Source: Curvibacter microcysteis (lineage in GTDB: Bacteria; Pseudomonadota; Gammaproteobacteria; Burkholderiales; Burkholderiaceae_C). Taken from it: a DNA stretch of 64,000 bases. A model generated the notes under the pieces. The model had not been told where the DNA came from. It searched no databases and saw only the letters and a list, made by a program, of their open reading frames with translations. Location: positions 930,001 through 994,000 of the forward strand of contig NZ_JAQSIO010000001.1 in the NCBI RefSeq assembly GCF_028649455.1, read 5' to 3'. The position numbers and the translations under genes are program-made. Positions 26,343 through 36,300 of the stretch are shown piece after piece (positions within the stretch are counted from its first letter, which is position 1; each line of letters starts with the position of its first letter).

Positions 26343-27238
26343 GCGGGACTTCCTTCGTCGGTGCTGACTTCGATGCTCATTTGCAGGACCAGGGACTCAC
26401 CCGGGGCCAGGGTGCGCAGGCCGAGCTCGGCGGCGGGGCGCCCGCCCGCCTGCTGCAAGGCCAGAGCGTTGTTGACGTGGCTGACGGGCTCGATGGCCAC
26501 CGCATCCCGGCTGGGCTGGGTGCAGACCACCAAGTAAGGCGTGCTGCTGCGCACCCGCACGGTCAGGCGGGGGTCGCGCAAGGTGACCAGGCCGCGCCAA
26601 CCTTCAAAGCAATGGTCCAGGTCCAGGGCGGCCGCCGCGGCGTGCAGGCCGGTGGACGGCGTGCGGTGGGTGGGCAGCTTGTCGTCGCCCATTTCCCAGC
26701 GCGCCGTGGCCTCAAAGGCCAGGTGGGCCTGCGGGCGCTTGATGAACCACGGGTGCCAGCCCAGGCCCGCGGGCGCGGGGTGGTCGGCTTGGTTGGTCAG
26801 GCCCAGGACCAGTTCGAGCGTGTTGCCGTGCAGGCGCACGGTCTGGGAGGCGTCAAAAGCGAACGGCCAATGCGCGTCGGCGGCGTGCTCGAAGCTCAGC
26901 AGGGCGTGGTCGGCGCTGTGCTCCAGCACCGACCAGGGACGCTGCCAACCCACGCCGTGGATGGCGTGCGGCTCGGGGGCGTTGTTCTGCACCAAGGGGT
27001 GGTCGGTGCCCTGCCAATGCAGCACGGCGCGTTCGATGCGGTTGCTGAAGGGCACCAGGGGGTAGCTGGCCGACTGGCGGGCCCCGCTCAGGCCCTCGGG
27101 CGGCGGCTGGCGCAGCACAGGCTCGCCACGCCACCACAATCCGGCGATGCAGCCACCCAGGTCAGGGCGCAACTCACAACGCCATCCACCGCCGGTGGCG
27201 GTGTTGTCCAGAACGAGGGCAGCAGGGGGCAGGGTCAT
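26339..27238 (-). CDS. aldose 1-epimerase family protein
   Basis: Galactose-mutarotase-like protein of 299 residues. Motifs include VPFSNRIERAVLHW, NNAPEPHAIHGVGWQRPW (catalytic histidine), and GWHPWFIK. It interconverts alpha and beta sugar anomers; the lactonase partner suggests an oxidative sugar pathway. The ATG at 27238 has an AAGG ribosome binding site and is preferred to a start six codons upstream. Confidence 0.88.
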   Translation of the reverse strand: MTLPPAALVLDNTATGGGWRCELRPDLGGCIAGLWWRGEPVLRQPPPEGLSGARQSASYPLVPFSNRIERAVLHWQGTDHPLVQNNAPEPHAIHGVGWQRPWSVLEHSADHALLSFEHAADAHWPFAFDASQTVRLHGNTLELVLGLTNQADHPAPAGLGWHPWFIKRPQAHLAFEATARWEMGDDKLPTHRTPSTGLHAAAAALDLDHCFEGWRGLVTLRDPRLTVRVRSSTPYLVVCTQPSRDAVAIEPVSHVNNALALQQAGGRPAAELGLRTLAPGESLVLQMSIEVSTDEGSPA

Positions 27239-27338
27239 GGGAAAGCCTTGGCGCAATGGGGCTTTGATTGTGCCTGGGACAGGGCCCTGGGTCAGTGGCT
27301 CGGTGCACGCAGGACCGGTTCATGGGAGGGCTGCGCCC

Positions 27339-27366
27339 AAAAAAAAGGGCCCGCCTAAGCGGGCCC
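27339..27366 (-). terminator. Rho-independent terminator of the torF-glnK-amtB operon
   Basis: Perfect eight-base stem GGGCCCGC/GCGGGCCC (27347-27366) with a four-base loop. On the minus strand it is followed by eight U residues (A-run 27339-27346). It is placed 75 bases after the amtB stop. Confidence 0.9.
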
Positions 27367-27440
27367 AATATCCAAGGGAGACTCTCACTGAAAAAACACA
27401 CCGGGGGGTCGCAGGGCAGCTACGCCCCCCCGGTTGGGGT

Positions 27441-28988
27441 TCAACGGTTGTAGGCCGTTTCGCCGTGCGAGGTGATGTCCAGGCCTTCGCGTTCGTCTTC
27501 TTCACTGACGCGCAGGCCGATGGTCAGGTCCACCACCTTGTAGGAGATGAAGGAAACCACACCCGACCAGACCACCGTCAGCAGCACAGCCTTGGCTTGC
27601 ACCCAGACTTGCGAAGCGATGGAGTAGTCAGCGGCGGTGATGCCGGTGGCCGTGACCCAGTCAGCCACGAAACCGGGGCCGCCCAGGGAAGGCGAGTTGA
27701 ACACGCCGGTCAGCAAAGCACCCAAGATGCCGCCCACACCGTGCACGCCGAACACGTCCAGGGTGTCGTCAGCGCCGAGCAGCTTCTTCAGGCCGGTCAC
27801 ACCCCACAGGCAGATGAAGCCCGCCAGCAGACCGATGACCAAGGCACCGCCGATGCCGACGTTGCCAGCAGCCGGGGTGATGGCGACCAGACCGGCCACA
27901 GCACCCGAAGCAGCACCCAGCATCGAAGCCTTGCCCTTGTGCAGGGCTTCACCCACGGACCAGGACAGCACAGCCGCAGCGGTGGCCGCGAAGGTGTTGA
28001 TGAAGGCCAGGGCAGCGAAGCCGTTGGCTTCCAGAGCGGAGCCGGCGTTGAAGCCGAACCAGCCCACCCACAACAGCGAGGCACCGACCATGGTCAGCGT
28101 CAGGCTGTGAGGCGCCATCGATTCCTTGCCGTAGCCAATGCGCTTGCCGACCATGAAAGCACCCACCAGGCCAGCCACAGCGGCGTTGATGTGCACCACG
28201 GTGCCGCCGGCGAAGTCCAGCGCGCCCCATTGCCAGATCAGGCCAGCCTTGCCAGTCATCTCGTCAACGACTTCCTTGCTGGTGTAGGCGTCCGGGCCCA
28301 TCCAGAACCAGACCATGTGGGCGATCGGCGCGTAGCTGAAGGTGAACCACAGGACCATGAACATCAGGACAGCAGAGAACTTGATGCGCTCAGCGAAGGC
28401 ACCGACGATCAGCGTGCAGGTGATGCCCGCGAAGGTGGCCTGGAAGGCGGCAAACACGATCTCCGGAATCACGACGCCCTTGCTGAAGGTGGCCGCGTTG
28501 GCGAAGGTGCCCGCTGCGTTGTCCCAGATGCCCTTCATGAACAGGCGATCAAAGCCGCCGATGAAGGAGCTGCCTTCCGTGAACGCGAGGCTGTAGCCGT
28601 AGATGAACCACAGCACCACGATCAGCGAGAAGGTGACCATCACCTGCATCAGCACGGACAGCATGTTCTTGCTGCGGACCAGGCCGCCGTAGAACAGGGC
28701 CAGGCCAGGCACGGTCATCAAGATGACCAGCAGGGTGGAGACCATCATCCAGGCGGTGTCGCCCTTGTTGGGAACCGGTGCCGGAGCGGCAGCAGCGTCG
28801 GCCGGAGCGGCGGCAGCAGCAGCCGGGGCGGCCGCGTCAGCGGGCTTGGCGTCCGCCTTCGCTTCAGCAGCGGGCGCGGTGGCGGCTGGGGCTTCCGCGG
28901 CCGGGGCAGCGGGGGCCTGTGCGAGCACGGCGTTGCCGGCGAACATCAGACCGAAACCCAGTGCAAGTGTTGCTAAGAGTTTTTTCAT
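27441..28988 (-). CDS. amtB: ammonium transporter AmtB
   Basis: Inner membrane ammonium channel of 515 residues with eleven expected helices after a signal peptide. The core begins KGDTAWMMVSTLLVILMTVP; the WQWGALDFAGGTVVHINAA segment holds the conserved aspartate and first pore histidine, and VFGVHGVGGILGALLTG the second. Between the signal peptide (end near VLAQA) and the first membrane helix is an Ala/Pro/Glu/Lys-rich stretch of about 50 residues not needed for transport, which would lie in the periplasm. It is the last gene of the torF-glnK-amtB operon and its activity is expected to be gated by GlnK. Confidence 0.95.
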   Translation of the reverse strand: MKKLLATLALGFGLMFAGNAVLAQAPAAPAAEAPAATAPAAEAKADAKPADAAAPAAAAAAPADAAAAPAPVPNKGDTAWMMVSTLLVILMTVPGLALFYGGLVRSKNMLSVLMQVMVTFSLIVVLWFIYGYSLAFTEGSSFIGGFDRLFMKGIWDNAAGTFANAATFSKGVVIPEIVFAAFQATFAGITCTLIVGAFAERIKFSAVLMFMVLWFTFSYAPIAHMVWFWMGPDAYTSKEVVDEMTGKAGLIWQWGALDFAGGTVVHINAAVAGLVGAFMVGKRIGYGKESMAPHSLTLTMVGASLLWVGWFGFNAGSALEANGFAALAFINTFAATAAAVLSWSVGEALHKGKASMLGAASGAVAGLVAITPAAGNVGIGGALVIGLLAGFICLWGVTGLKKLLGADDTLDVFGVHGVGGILGALLTGVFNSPSLGGPGFVADWVTATGITAADYSIASQVWVQAKAVLLTVVWSGVVSFISYKVVDLTIGLRVSEEDEREGLDITSHGETAYNR

Positions 28989-29025
28989 GGTTGTGACTTT
29001 CTTGTGGGCAGGACCGGGGTCTCGC

Positions 29026-30184
<1,159 letters not shown>

Positions 30185-30229
30185 AGAGTTCTCCTGTTAA
30201 AAAAAATCATCGGGTTGACGCTCCACTTA

Positions 30230-30246
30230 TGCAGACTTCGTGCCAG
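30230..30246 (-). promoter_or_regulatory. sigma-54 promoter of torF-glnK-amtB
   Basis: Minus-strand CTGGCACGAAGTCTGCA matches the -24/-12 consensus with one departure (CTGC for TTGC) and keeps the diagnostic GG-N10-GC spacing. The predicted transcription start near 30219 leaves about 35 bases before the torF GTG. Confidence 0.85.
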
Positions 30247-30310
30247 CTTGCTTGAAGTCCTGCGCTTCGCCCCCATGCCCCTGCAGCGCGCCCCAAAACG
30301 GTCGCCCAAT

Positions 30311-30330
30311 TTGTCACAAGGCGGTGACAA
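30311..30330. promoter_or_regulatory. perfect inverted repeat between torF and comM
   Basis: TTGTCAC-N6-GTGACAA, two perfect seven-base arms, immediately beside the NtrC-like site and about 70 bases upstream of the sigma-54 element. The binding protein is unknown; the geometry suits a dimeric helix-turn-helix regulator. Confidence 0.5.
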
Positions 30331-30331
30331 A

Positions 30332-30348
30332 TGCACATAAATGGTGCA
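30332..30348. promoter_or_regulatory. NtrC-like enhancer site
   Basis: TGCACATAAATGGTGCA is a 17-base palindrome matching the NtrC consensus (TGCACCA...TGGTGCA type) except for two inner bases. It is centred about 100 bases upstream of the sigma-54 element, a usual enhancer distance. Confidence 0.75.
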
Positions 30349-30422
30349 AACGGCCCCAGCGTACGCCGATCTGGTCCTCAATGCACCTGTCTGGGGGCTA
30401 TTGAATTGGGAGCACAACGCAC

Positions 30423-31961
30423 ATGAGTCTTTCTTTGGTGCAAAGCCGAGCCCTGTTGGGCTTTGAGGCGGTGTCGGTCACCGTGGAGGTGCATCTGGCC
30501 AATGGGCTGCCGAGTTTCACGCTGGTCGGTCTGGCCGAGGTGGAGGTGAAGGAGGCGCGAGAGCGCGTTCGCTCGGCACTGCAAAACGCGGGGCTGGAGT
30601 TTCCGCACAACAAACGCATCACCGTCAACTTGGCGCCCGCCGACCTGCCCAAGGACTCGGGGCGCTTTGACCTGCCCATGGCCCTGGGCCTGCTGGCGGC
30701 CAGCGGCCAGATTGACGGCGCGCGCCTGGCCGGCTGGGAGTTCGCTGGCGAGCTGTCGCTGTCGGGCGAGCTGCGCCCGGTGCGCGGCGCCCTGGCCATG
30801 AGCCTGGCGCTGCGCCACACAGCCCGCCCGACCCGACTGGTGCTGCCACCGGGCAGCGCCGAAGAGGCCGCCCTGGCGCCTGGCACCCAGGTCTGGCGCG
30901 CGCGCCACCTGTTGGATGTGGTGCAGGCCTTTGCCCCGCCCCAGCCGGATGCGCCCCCGCCCGCCGAGGCCACCGACTGGGCCCGCGTCGAAGGCCAGCC
31001 GCCCGCCGCTCAGCCCGACTACCCCGACATGAGCGAGGTCAAAGGCCAGGCCGGGGCCCGCCGGGCGCTGGAGATCGCCGCCGCCGGCGCGCACAGCCTC
31101 TTGATGTGCGGCCCGCCCGGGGCCGGCAAGTCCATGTTGGCCCAGCGCCTGGCGGGCCTGCTGCCCAGCATGACGCTGGACGAGGCCCTGGAAAGCGCCG
31201 CCTTGCGCAGCCTGGAGCGGCACTTTCCGCTGGATCAATGGGCCGTGCGCCCCACGCGCCAGCCCCACCACACGGCCAGCGCCGTGGCCCTGGTGGGCGG
31301 TGGCTCGCCGCCCCGCCCCGGGGAAATCTCCCTGGCCCACCATGGCGTGCTGTTCCTCGACGAGCTGCCGGAATTCCCACGCGCCGCGCTCGAAGCCCTG
31401 CGCGAACCGCTGGAGACCGGGCGCATCAGCATCTCACGCGCGGCGCGCCAGGCGGACTACCCGGCCCGTTTTCAACTGGTGGGCGCTTTCAACCCCTGCC
31501 CCTGCGGCTACCACGGTGCCGGCAGTGGGCGTTGCCGCTGCAGCCCTGACCAGATCGCGCGCTACCAGGGCCGGCTCAGCGGCCCGCTGCTGGACCGCAT
31601 TGACCTGCATGTGGAGGTGGCCGCGCTGAGCCCCAGCGAGCTGCTCAACGCCCCGCCCAGCCCCAGCAGCGCGGAGCTGCGCCTGCGCGTGCAGGCCGCC
31701 CGCGACCGCGCCCTGCAACGCCAGGGCCTGCCCAACCAGCAACTGCAAGGTCAGGCCCTGGAGCAGCACACCCAGTTGAGCGCCGAGGCCCAGCGCTTCA
31801 TCGAGGCCGTGGCCCAGCGCCTGGGCTGGTCCGCGCGCAGCCTGCACCGGGTCTTGCGGGTGGCACGCAGCGTGGCCGACCTGGAGGGCGCCACCGACAT
31901 CGCCATCCCCCACCTGGCCGAAGCCGTGCAGTACCGGCGCGGACCAGGTCAAGGGGGTTGA
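30423..31961 (+). CDS. comM: YifB/ComM-family Mg-chelatase-like AAA ATPase
   Basis: ATPase of 512 residues. The N-terminal ChlI-like domain begins SLVQSRALLGFEAVSVTVEV; the AAA core holds the Walker A GPPGAGKSMLAQ and Walker B LFLDELPEF; a C-terminal Mg-chelatase domain follows. A cysteine cluster (NPCPCGYHGAGSGRCRC) typical of the family lies between them. ComM is a hexameric helicase that promotes branch migration in natural transformation in Vibrio and relatives; the family is widespread, so competence here is only suggested. A GC-rich hairpin (31972-32004, ten-base arms) follows the stop without a T-tract. Confidence 0.9.
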   Translation: MSLSLVQSRALLGFEAVSVTVEVHLANGLPSFTLVGLAEVEVKEARERVRSALQNAGLEFPHNKRITVNLAPADLPKDSGRFDLPMALGLLAASGQIDGARLAGWEFAGELSLSGELRPVRGALAMSLALRHTARPTRLVLPPGSAEEAALAPGTQVWRARHLLDVVQAFAPPQPDAPPPAEATDWARVEGQPPAAQPDYPDMSEVKGQAGARRALEIAAAGAHSLLMCGPPGAGKSMLAQRLAGLLPSMTLDEALESAALRSLERHFPLDQWAVRPTRQPHHTASAVALVGGGSPPRPGEISLAHHGVLFLDELPEFPRAALEALREPLETGRISISRAARQADYPARFQLVGAFNPCPCGYHGAGSGRCRCSPDQIARYQGRLSGPLLDRIDLHVEVAALSPSELLNAPPSPSSAELRLRVQAARDRALQRQGLPNQQLQGQALEQHTQLSAEAQRFIEAVAQRLGWSARSLHRVLRVARSVADLEGATDIAIPHLAEAVQYRRGPGQGG

Positions 31962-32105
31962 GGGGCCGTGAGGCCGGGGCGCTCACGCCCCGCACGCCCC
32001 GGCCCTGCTGACGCCTGCTGGACAGCGCCCGCGCGACAAAACCCGCCCCGCCGGGCACACTGAGGGGCTTTGCCGCCTAAGGCCGCCATCCGGCCCTTTG
32101 TCCTC

Positions 32106-33347
32106 ATGCCAGCCGCACCCGCCCCCCTGCCCCCAGCCGCCCCCGACACCCAGCGCGCCCGCTTTGTCGCCTGGCTGTCCCTGCCGCAGCTGATCAGCTG
32201 GGGCAGCGTGTTCTACGGCTTTGCCTTGTTGATGGAGCCGCTGGAGCGCGAACTGGGCATGGGGCGCGCCGAGTCCTCGCTGGCCTTCAGCCTGGCCCTG
32301 CTGGTCGAAGGCTTGATGGCCTGGCCCGTGGGCCGCTGGATCGACCGGGGCCTGGAGCGCCGCGTGATGGCCGGTGGCTCGCTGCTGCTGGCCGCCGGCC
32401 TGCTGCTGCACAGCCAGGTGCACAGCGTGGCGGGCTTTTACGCGGTCTGGGCCCTGCTGGGCGGGGGCATGGCGTGCGCGCTGTACATGCCCTCGTTTGC
32501 CGTGGTGACGCGGCGCTACCCACACGACTTTCGGCGCGCCATCATCACCCTGACCTTTCTGGGCGGGCTGGCCAGCACGGTGTTCATTCCGCTGACCGAC
32601 TGGCTGATCAACGCGCTGGGTTGGCGCTGGGCCGTGGCCTGGCTGGGCGCCCTGCAGCTGCTGGTGTGCCTGCCGCTGCACCTGCATTTGCTGCGCGACG
32701 CGCCGCCCCCAGCTGCGGCCAAGCTGGCGGCCAGCCACAGTGACCAGCCCGGCGTGGCGCAGTTGCTGCGCAGTCCCACCTTCTGGCTGGTGGCCTGCTT
32801 CAGCGTGCTGCTGATGTCGGTCACCACCGCCGTGCCGGCCCACATGGTGCCGCTGCTGCGCGAAAGCGGGCTGTCGCCCGCCTGGGTGGTGGCCCTGCCC
32901 GCCAGCATGGGCATCGTGCAGGTGCTGGGGCGCTTGCTGTTGTACTTTTTTGAGCAGCACTTTGACCTGCACCTGGCGAACCGGCTGATCCCCTGCCTGA
33001 TCCCGCTGGGCCTGGCGGTGCTGCTGCTGGGCCACGGCATGACGGCCATGGCCTTGCTGTTCGCCGCGCTGTACGGCATGGGCAACGGCATGCTGACCAT
33101 CGTCAAAGGAACAGCCATTGCCCAATACGTGAGCCGCGAGCACGCCGCCACCTTGAATGGGGCGCTGGGCCTGCCCAGTGCACTGGCGCGCGCCGCCGCG
33201 CCGCTGTTGCTGGGCCTGATGTGGCAGGCCGACACCGGCTACCGCAACGGCTTGCTGTTCTTGTTGGGGGTGGCGGTGCTGGCCGTGCTGGCCCTGGTGC
33301 AGGCACAGCGCCTGCACTTGCGCGCGCAAACCGTCCTGGGCGCCTGA
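32106..33347 (+). CDS. major facilitator superfamily transporter
   Basis: Inner membrane transporter of 413 residues with about twelve helices. The N-terminal ISWGSVFYGFALLMEPLERE and the loop VGRWIDRGLERRVM resemble MFS carriers of the monocarboxylate type. The ATG at 32106 is preferred to an upstream TTG. It converges on nicB with only eight bases between the two stop codons. It might move a pathway compound, but nothing in the sequence shows this. Confidence 0.83.
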   Translation: MPAAPAPLPPAAPDTQRARFVAWLSLPQLISWGSVFYGFALLMEPLERELGMGRAESSLAFSLALLVEGLMAWPVGRWIDRGLERRVMAGGSLLLAAGLLLHSQVHSVAGFYAVWALLGGGMACALYMPSFAVVTRRYPHDFRRAIITLTFLGGLASTVFIPLTDWLINALGWRWAVAWLGALQLLVCLPLHLHLLRDAPPPAAAKLAASHSDQPGVAQLLRSPTFWLVACFSVLLMSVTTAVPAHMVPLLRESGLSPAWVVALPASMGIVQVLGRLLLYFFEQHFDLHLANRLIPCLIPLGLAVLLLGHGMTAMALLFAALYGMGNGMLTIVKGTAIAQYVSREHAATLNGALGLPSALARAAAPLLLGLMWQADTGYRNGLLFLLGVAVLAVLALVQAQRLHLRAQTVLGA

Positions 33348-33360
33348 GAAGCCTCTCAGG
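33343..33360. terminator. hairpin covering the facing stop codons of the MFS gene and nicB
   Basis: CCTGAGA-AGCC-TCTCAGG, a perfect seven-base stem whose two arms contain the stop codons of both convergent genes. It has no T-tract on either side, so intrinsic termination is uncertain. Confidence 0.4.
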
Positions 33361-36300
33361 GGTGGGCGGGTCCCGCGCGCACCCGCGCCAGGGCGGCGGG
33401 CACATCGGTCCAGGGAGCTTGGTCGGGCGCAAAGCGCTGACGCATGTAGCCGGCCAACTCGGTGATCTGGGCGTCGCTGAAGGTGTCGCCAAAAGCCGGC
33501 ATGAAGCCCAAAGCGGGAGAGGCCGGCTGGCGCAGGCCGTGCACGATGGCCTGCAGCAGGTTGTCTGGCCGCGCGCTGTGCAGGTTGCTGTTGAGCGACA
33601 AGGGCACGTTGACGCCCAGCAGGCGCGGGCCGTCGCCGTCGTGGTGGCAGGCGCCACACGCCCCTTCAAACAAGCGCGACACCGGGCTGCCCAGCGGCGC
33701 GCGCGCAGCGGCCTGGGCCACCTGGCGCTGGGCCTGGGCCGGCGCCTCGGGCGCGGGGGTGTTGAAGCTGGCCAGGTAGGTGGCCATGGCCTGCACATCG
33801 GCATCGGGCAAAGCGGCCATCTCGCGCACCACGGGCGCCATGGGGCCACTGGCGCTGCCGTGCTCGGCGCTGTGCCCGTGGCGCAGGTACTGGTAGAGCG
33901 AGGCCTGGGTCCAGGGCACAGGCGCGCGTGACAAGGCGGTCAGCGCGGGCGCCTCCCAGCCGTCCACCAGCGCACCCGACAAATAGGCCGGGCCGCCGCG
34001 CTCGGCGCCCAGCGCGTTGCGCGGGGTGTGGCAGGCGCCGCAGTGGCCCACGCCCTGCACCAGGTAGGCGCCGCGGTTCCATTCGGGCGAGCGGCTGGGC
34101 TCGGGCTGCCAGGGGCTGGGGTCATGGAACAAGGCGTTCCAGCCGGCCATCAGCGGGCGCAGGCTGAAAGGGAAGGCCAGCTGGGTCTGGGGCGCCTGCG
34201 CGGGCACGGGCGGCTGGGCCATGAGCCAGGCGTAAAGCGCGGTCAGGTCCTCGTCGCTCATCTTGGCGAAGGAGGTGTAGGGGAAGGCCGGGTACAGGTG
34301 GTGGCCGTCGCGCGACACGCCCTCGCGCATGGCGCGCTGGAAGGCACTGAAGGACCAGCGGCCCAGGCCCGTGTCGGGGTCGGGCGTGAGGTTGGTGGTG
34401 TAGATGGTGCCAAAGGGCGTGTCCATGGCCCGGCCGCCGGCGTTGGGCACACCACCCGGCGCGGTGTGGCACACGGCGCAGTCGCCGGCGGCGGCCAGCA
34501 GGCGGCCGCGCTCCAGCGTGGCCTGGGTGTAGATGGAGCCACTGGCCGGCTGCACCGGTGCGATCGCCGAGCGCGCGCCCAGCAGGCCCAAGGTGATGCC
34601 CACCGCCGCCGTCAGCAAGGCGCCCACGCGGGCCCAGCGGCGGCGCGAACGCGGGGCCAAAGCGGATTCGGGCCAGGCTTGGGCGAGCTGAGGCTCCGGC
34701 GTGGCACGCGGGCCCGTGTCGGTGGCACCTGGCCGCTGCGGCCCGTCGGGGCCGTCCGGGCCGGGCAAGGGGTTGAGCGCGGCGCGCACCACCTCGGGGG
34801 TGAAGGGCGGCGCGCGAAAGCGCACACCGGTGGCATCAAAAATGGCGTTGGCAATGGCCGCCGTGCCGGGCACCGAGGCCGACTCGCCCGCGCCCAGCGG
34901 GGCCTCGCCAGGGCGCGGCATGTGCAGCACCTCGACCACCGGCACCTCGCGAAAGCTCAGGATCGGGTAGCTGCCCCAGTCGCGGCTGGCCAGGGCCTGG
35001 GGCGCGGCCACCAGCGGGCCGGACGCCGGGGACGTGGGCGACGCGGTGGGCTGGGGCGTCAGGGGCTCAAACTGCACCTGTTCTTTCAAGGCCCGGCTGG
35101 TGGTCTGCAGCACATTGCCGTGGATTTGCTGCTCAATGCCCGCCGGGTTGACCACCAGGCCCGCGTCGTGTCCCACGACCACGCGCTTGACGTGCACCTC
35201 ACCCGTGACCTGGTTGACCTCCACATCGGCCACCCAGGCCGCCCAGGCGGCACCAAAGCCGGGCCACTTGCTGTGCACGTAGCGCGCATAGGCAAAGCCC
35301 TGGCCTTGCAGCCAGTCCCCCTCGCGGCGCTGCTGCGGGCCGGTGTGGGGGCGCCAGCCGGCGCGCTCGGCGGTGGACTGCACCAGCTCGACCGCGCGCG
35401 GGTCGCTCAGGTGCTGCAGACGGAACGCGACCGGGTCGACGCCAGCCGCGGTGGCCAGTTCATCGACAAAGGACTCGTGGGCAAACGAGTTCGGCAGCGC
35501 CGACACCCCGCGCAGCCACGAGGCACGGATGATCGGCGGCATGTCGTTCACCGCGACGCGCAGGTCGCGGTAGTCGTAGGGCGGGCGCGCCGTGCGGTCC
35601 CCCATCTCGTAGGCCTGGGCCAGGGGCTCGACCGTGCGGGTCAGCAGCAGGGCCAGGGTGGGCGCGCCGTTGCTGGGGTAGGACGCCTCGAAGTCGTAGC
35701 CGGCGACCGAGCCGTCGGCATTCAGCCCACCGCGCACCTGCATCAGCTGGGCCGTGCCCTTGGGCTCCCACAGGTGCTCTTGCTCGCGCGTGAGCTGCAC
35801 CCGCACCGGGGCCCCCACCGCGCGTGACAGCAGGGCCGCGTCGGCGGCCACGTCGTCGGCGCCGTTGCGGCCGTAGCAACCGGCGGCCTCCATGCGGATC
35901 AGGTCGATGGCGACGTCGGGCAGGCCCGTCAAGCGGGCCAGGTCGGCGCGCAGCACATGGGGGTTTTGCGTGCCGGCCCAGACCGTCATGCGCGCCTCGG
36001 CCCCGCCCTCCCCGGCACGCCAGTCGGCCACCGCGCAGGACGGGCCGATCGAGCCATGCAGCTGGTAGGGCCAGACATAGCTGCGCGCCATGGGCTGGGC
36101 CGCGCCCGCCAGGGCGGCATCCACATCGCCCTCGTCGACCAGGCGGCGCTGGGTCGCGGGGTTGTTGCGGATGGCCTGGCTCAACGCTTCGGGGCTGGAC
36201 TGGTCGGGGAAGCCGGGCCAGGACTTCCAGCGTACGCGCAGCGCACGCAAGGCTTGCTCGGCGTGTTCTTCGCGCTCGGCCACCACGCCGACAAAGTCAC

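Noticed and set aside
31983-33659. 558-codon minus-strand frame opposite the MFS gene
   Set aside because: Extreme Gln/His/Gly composition and overlap with the clear MFS gene and the nicB end; not a gene.
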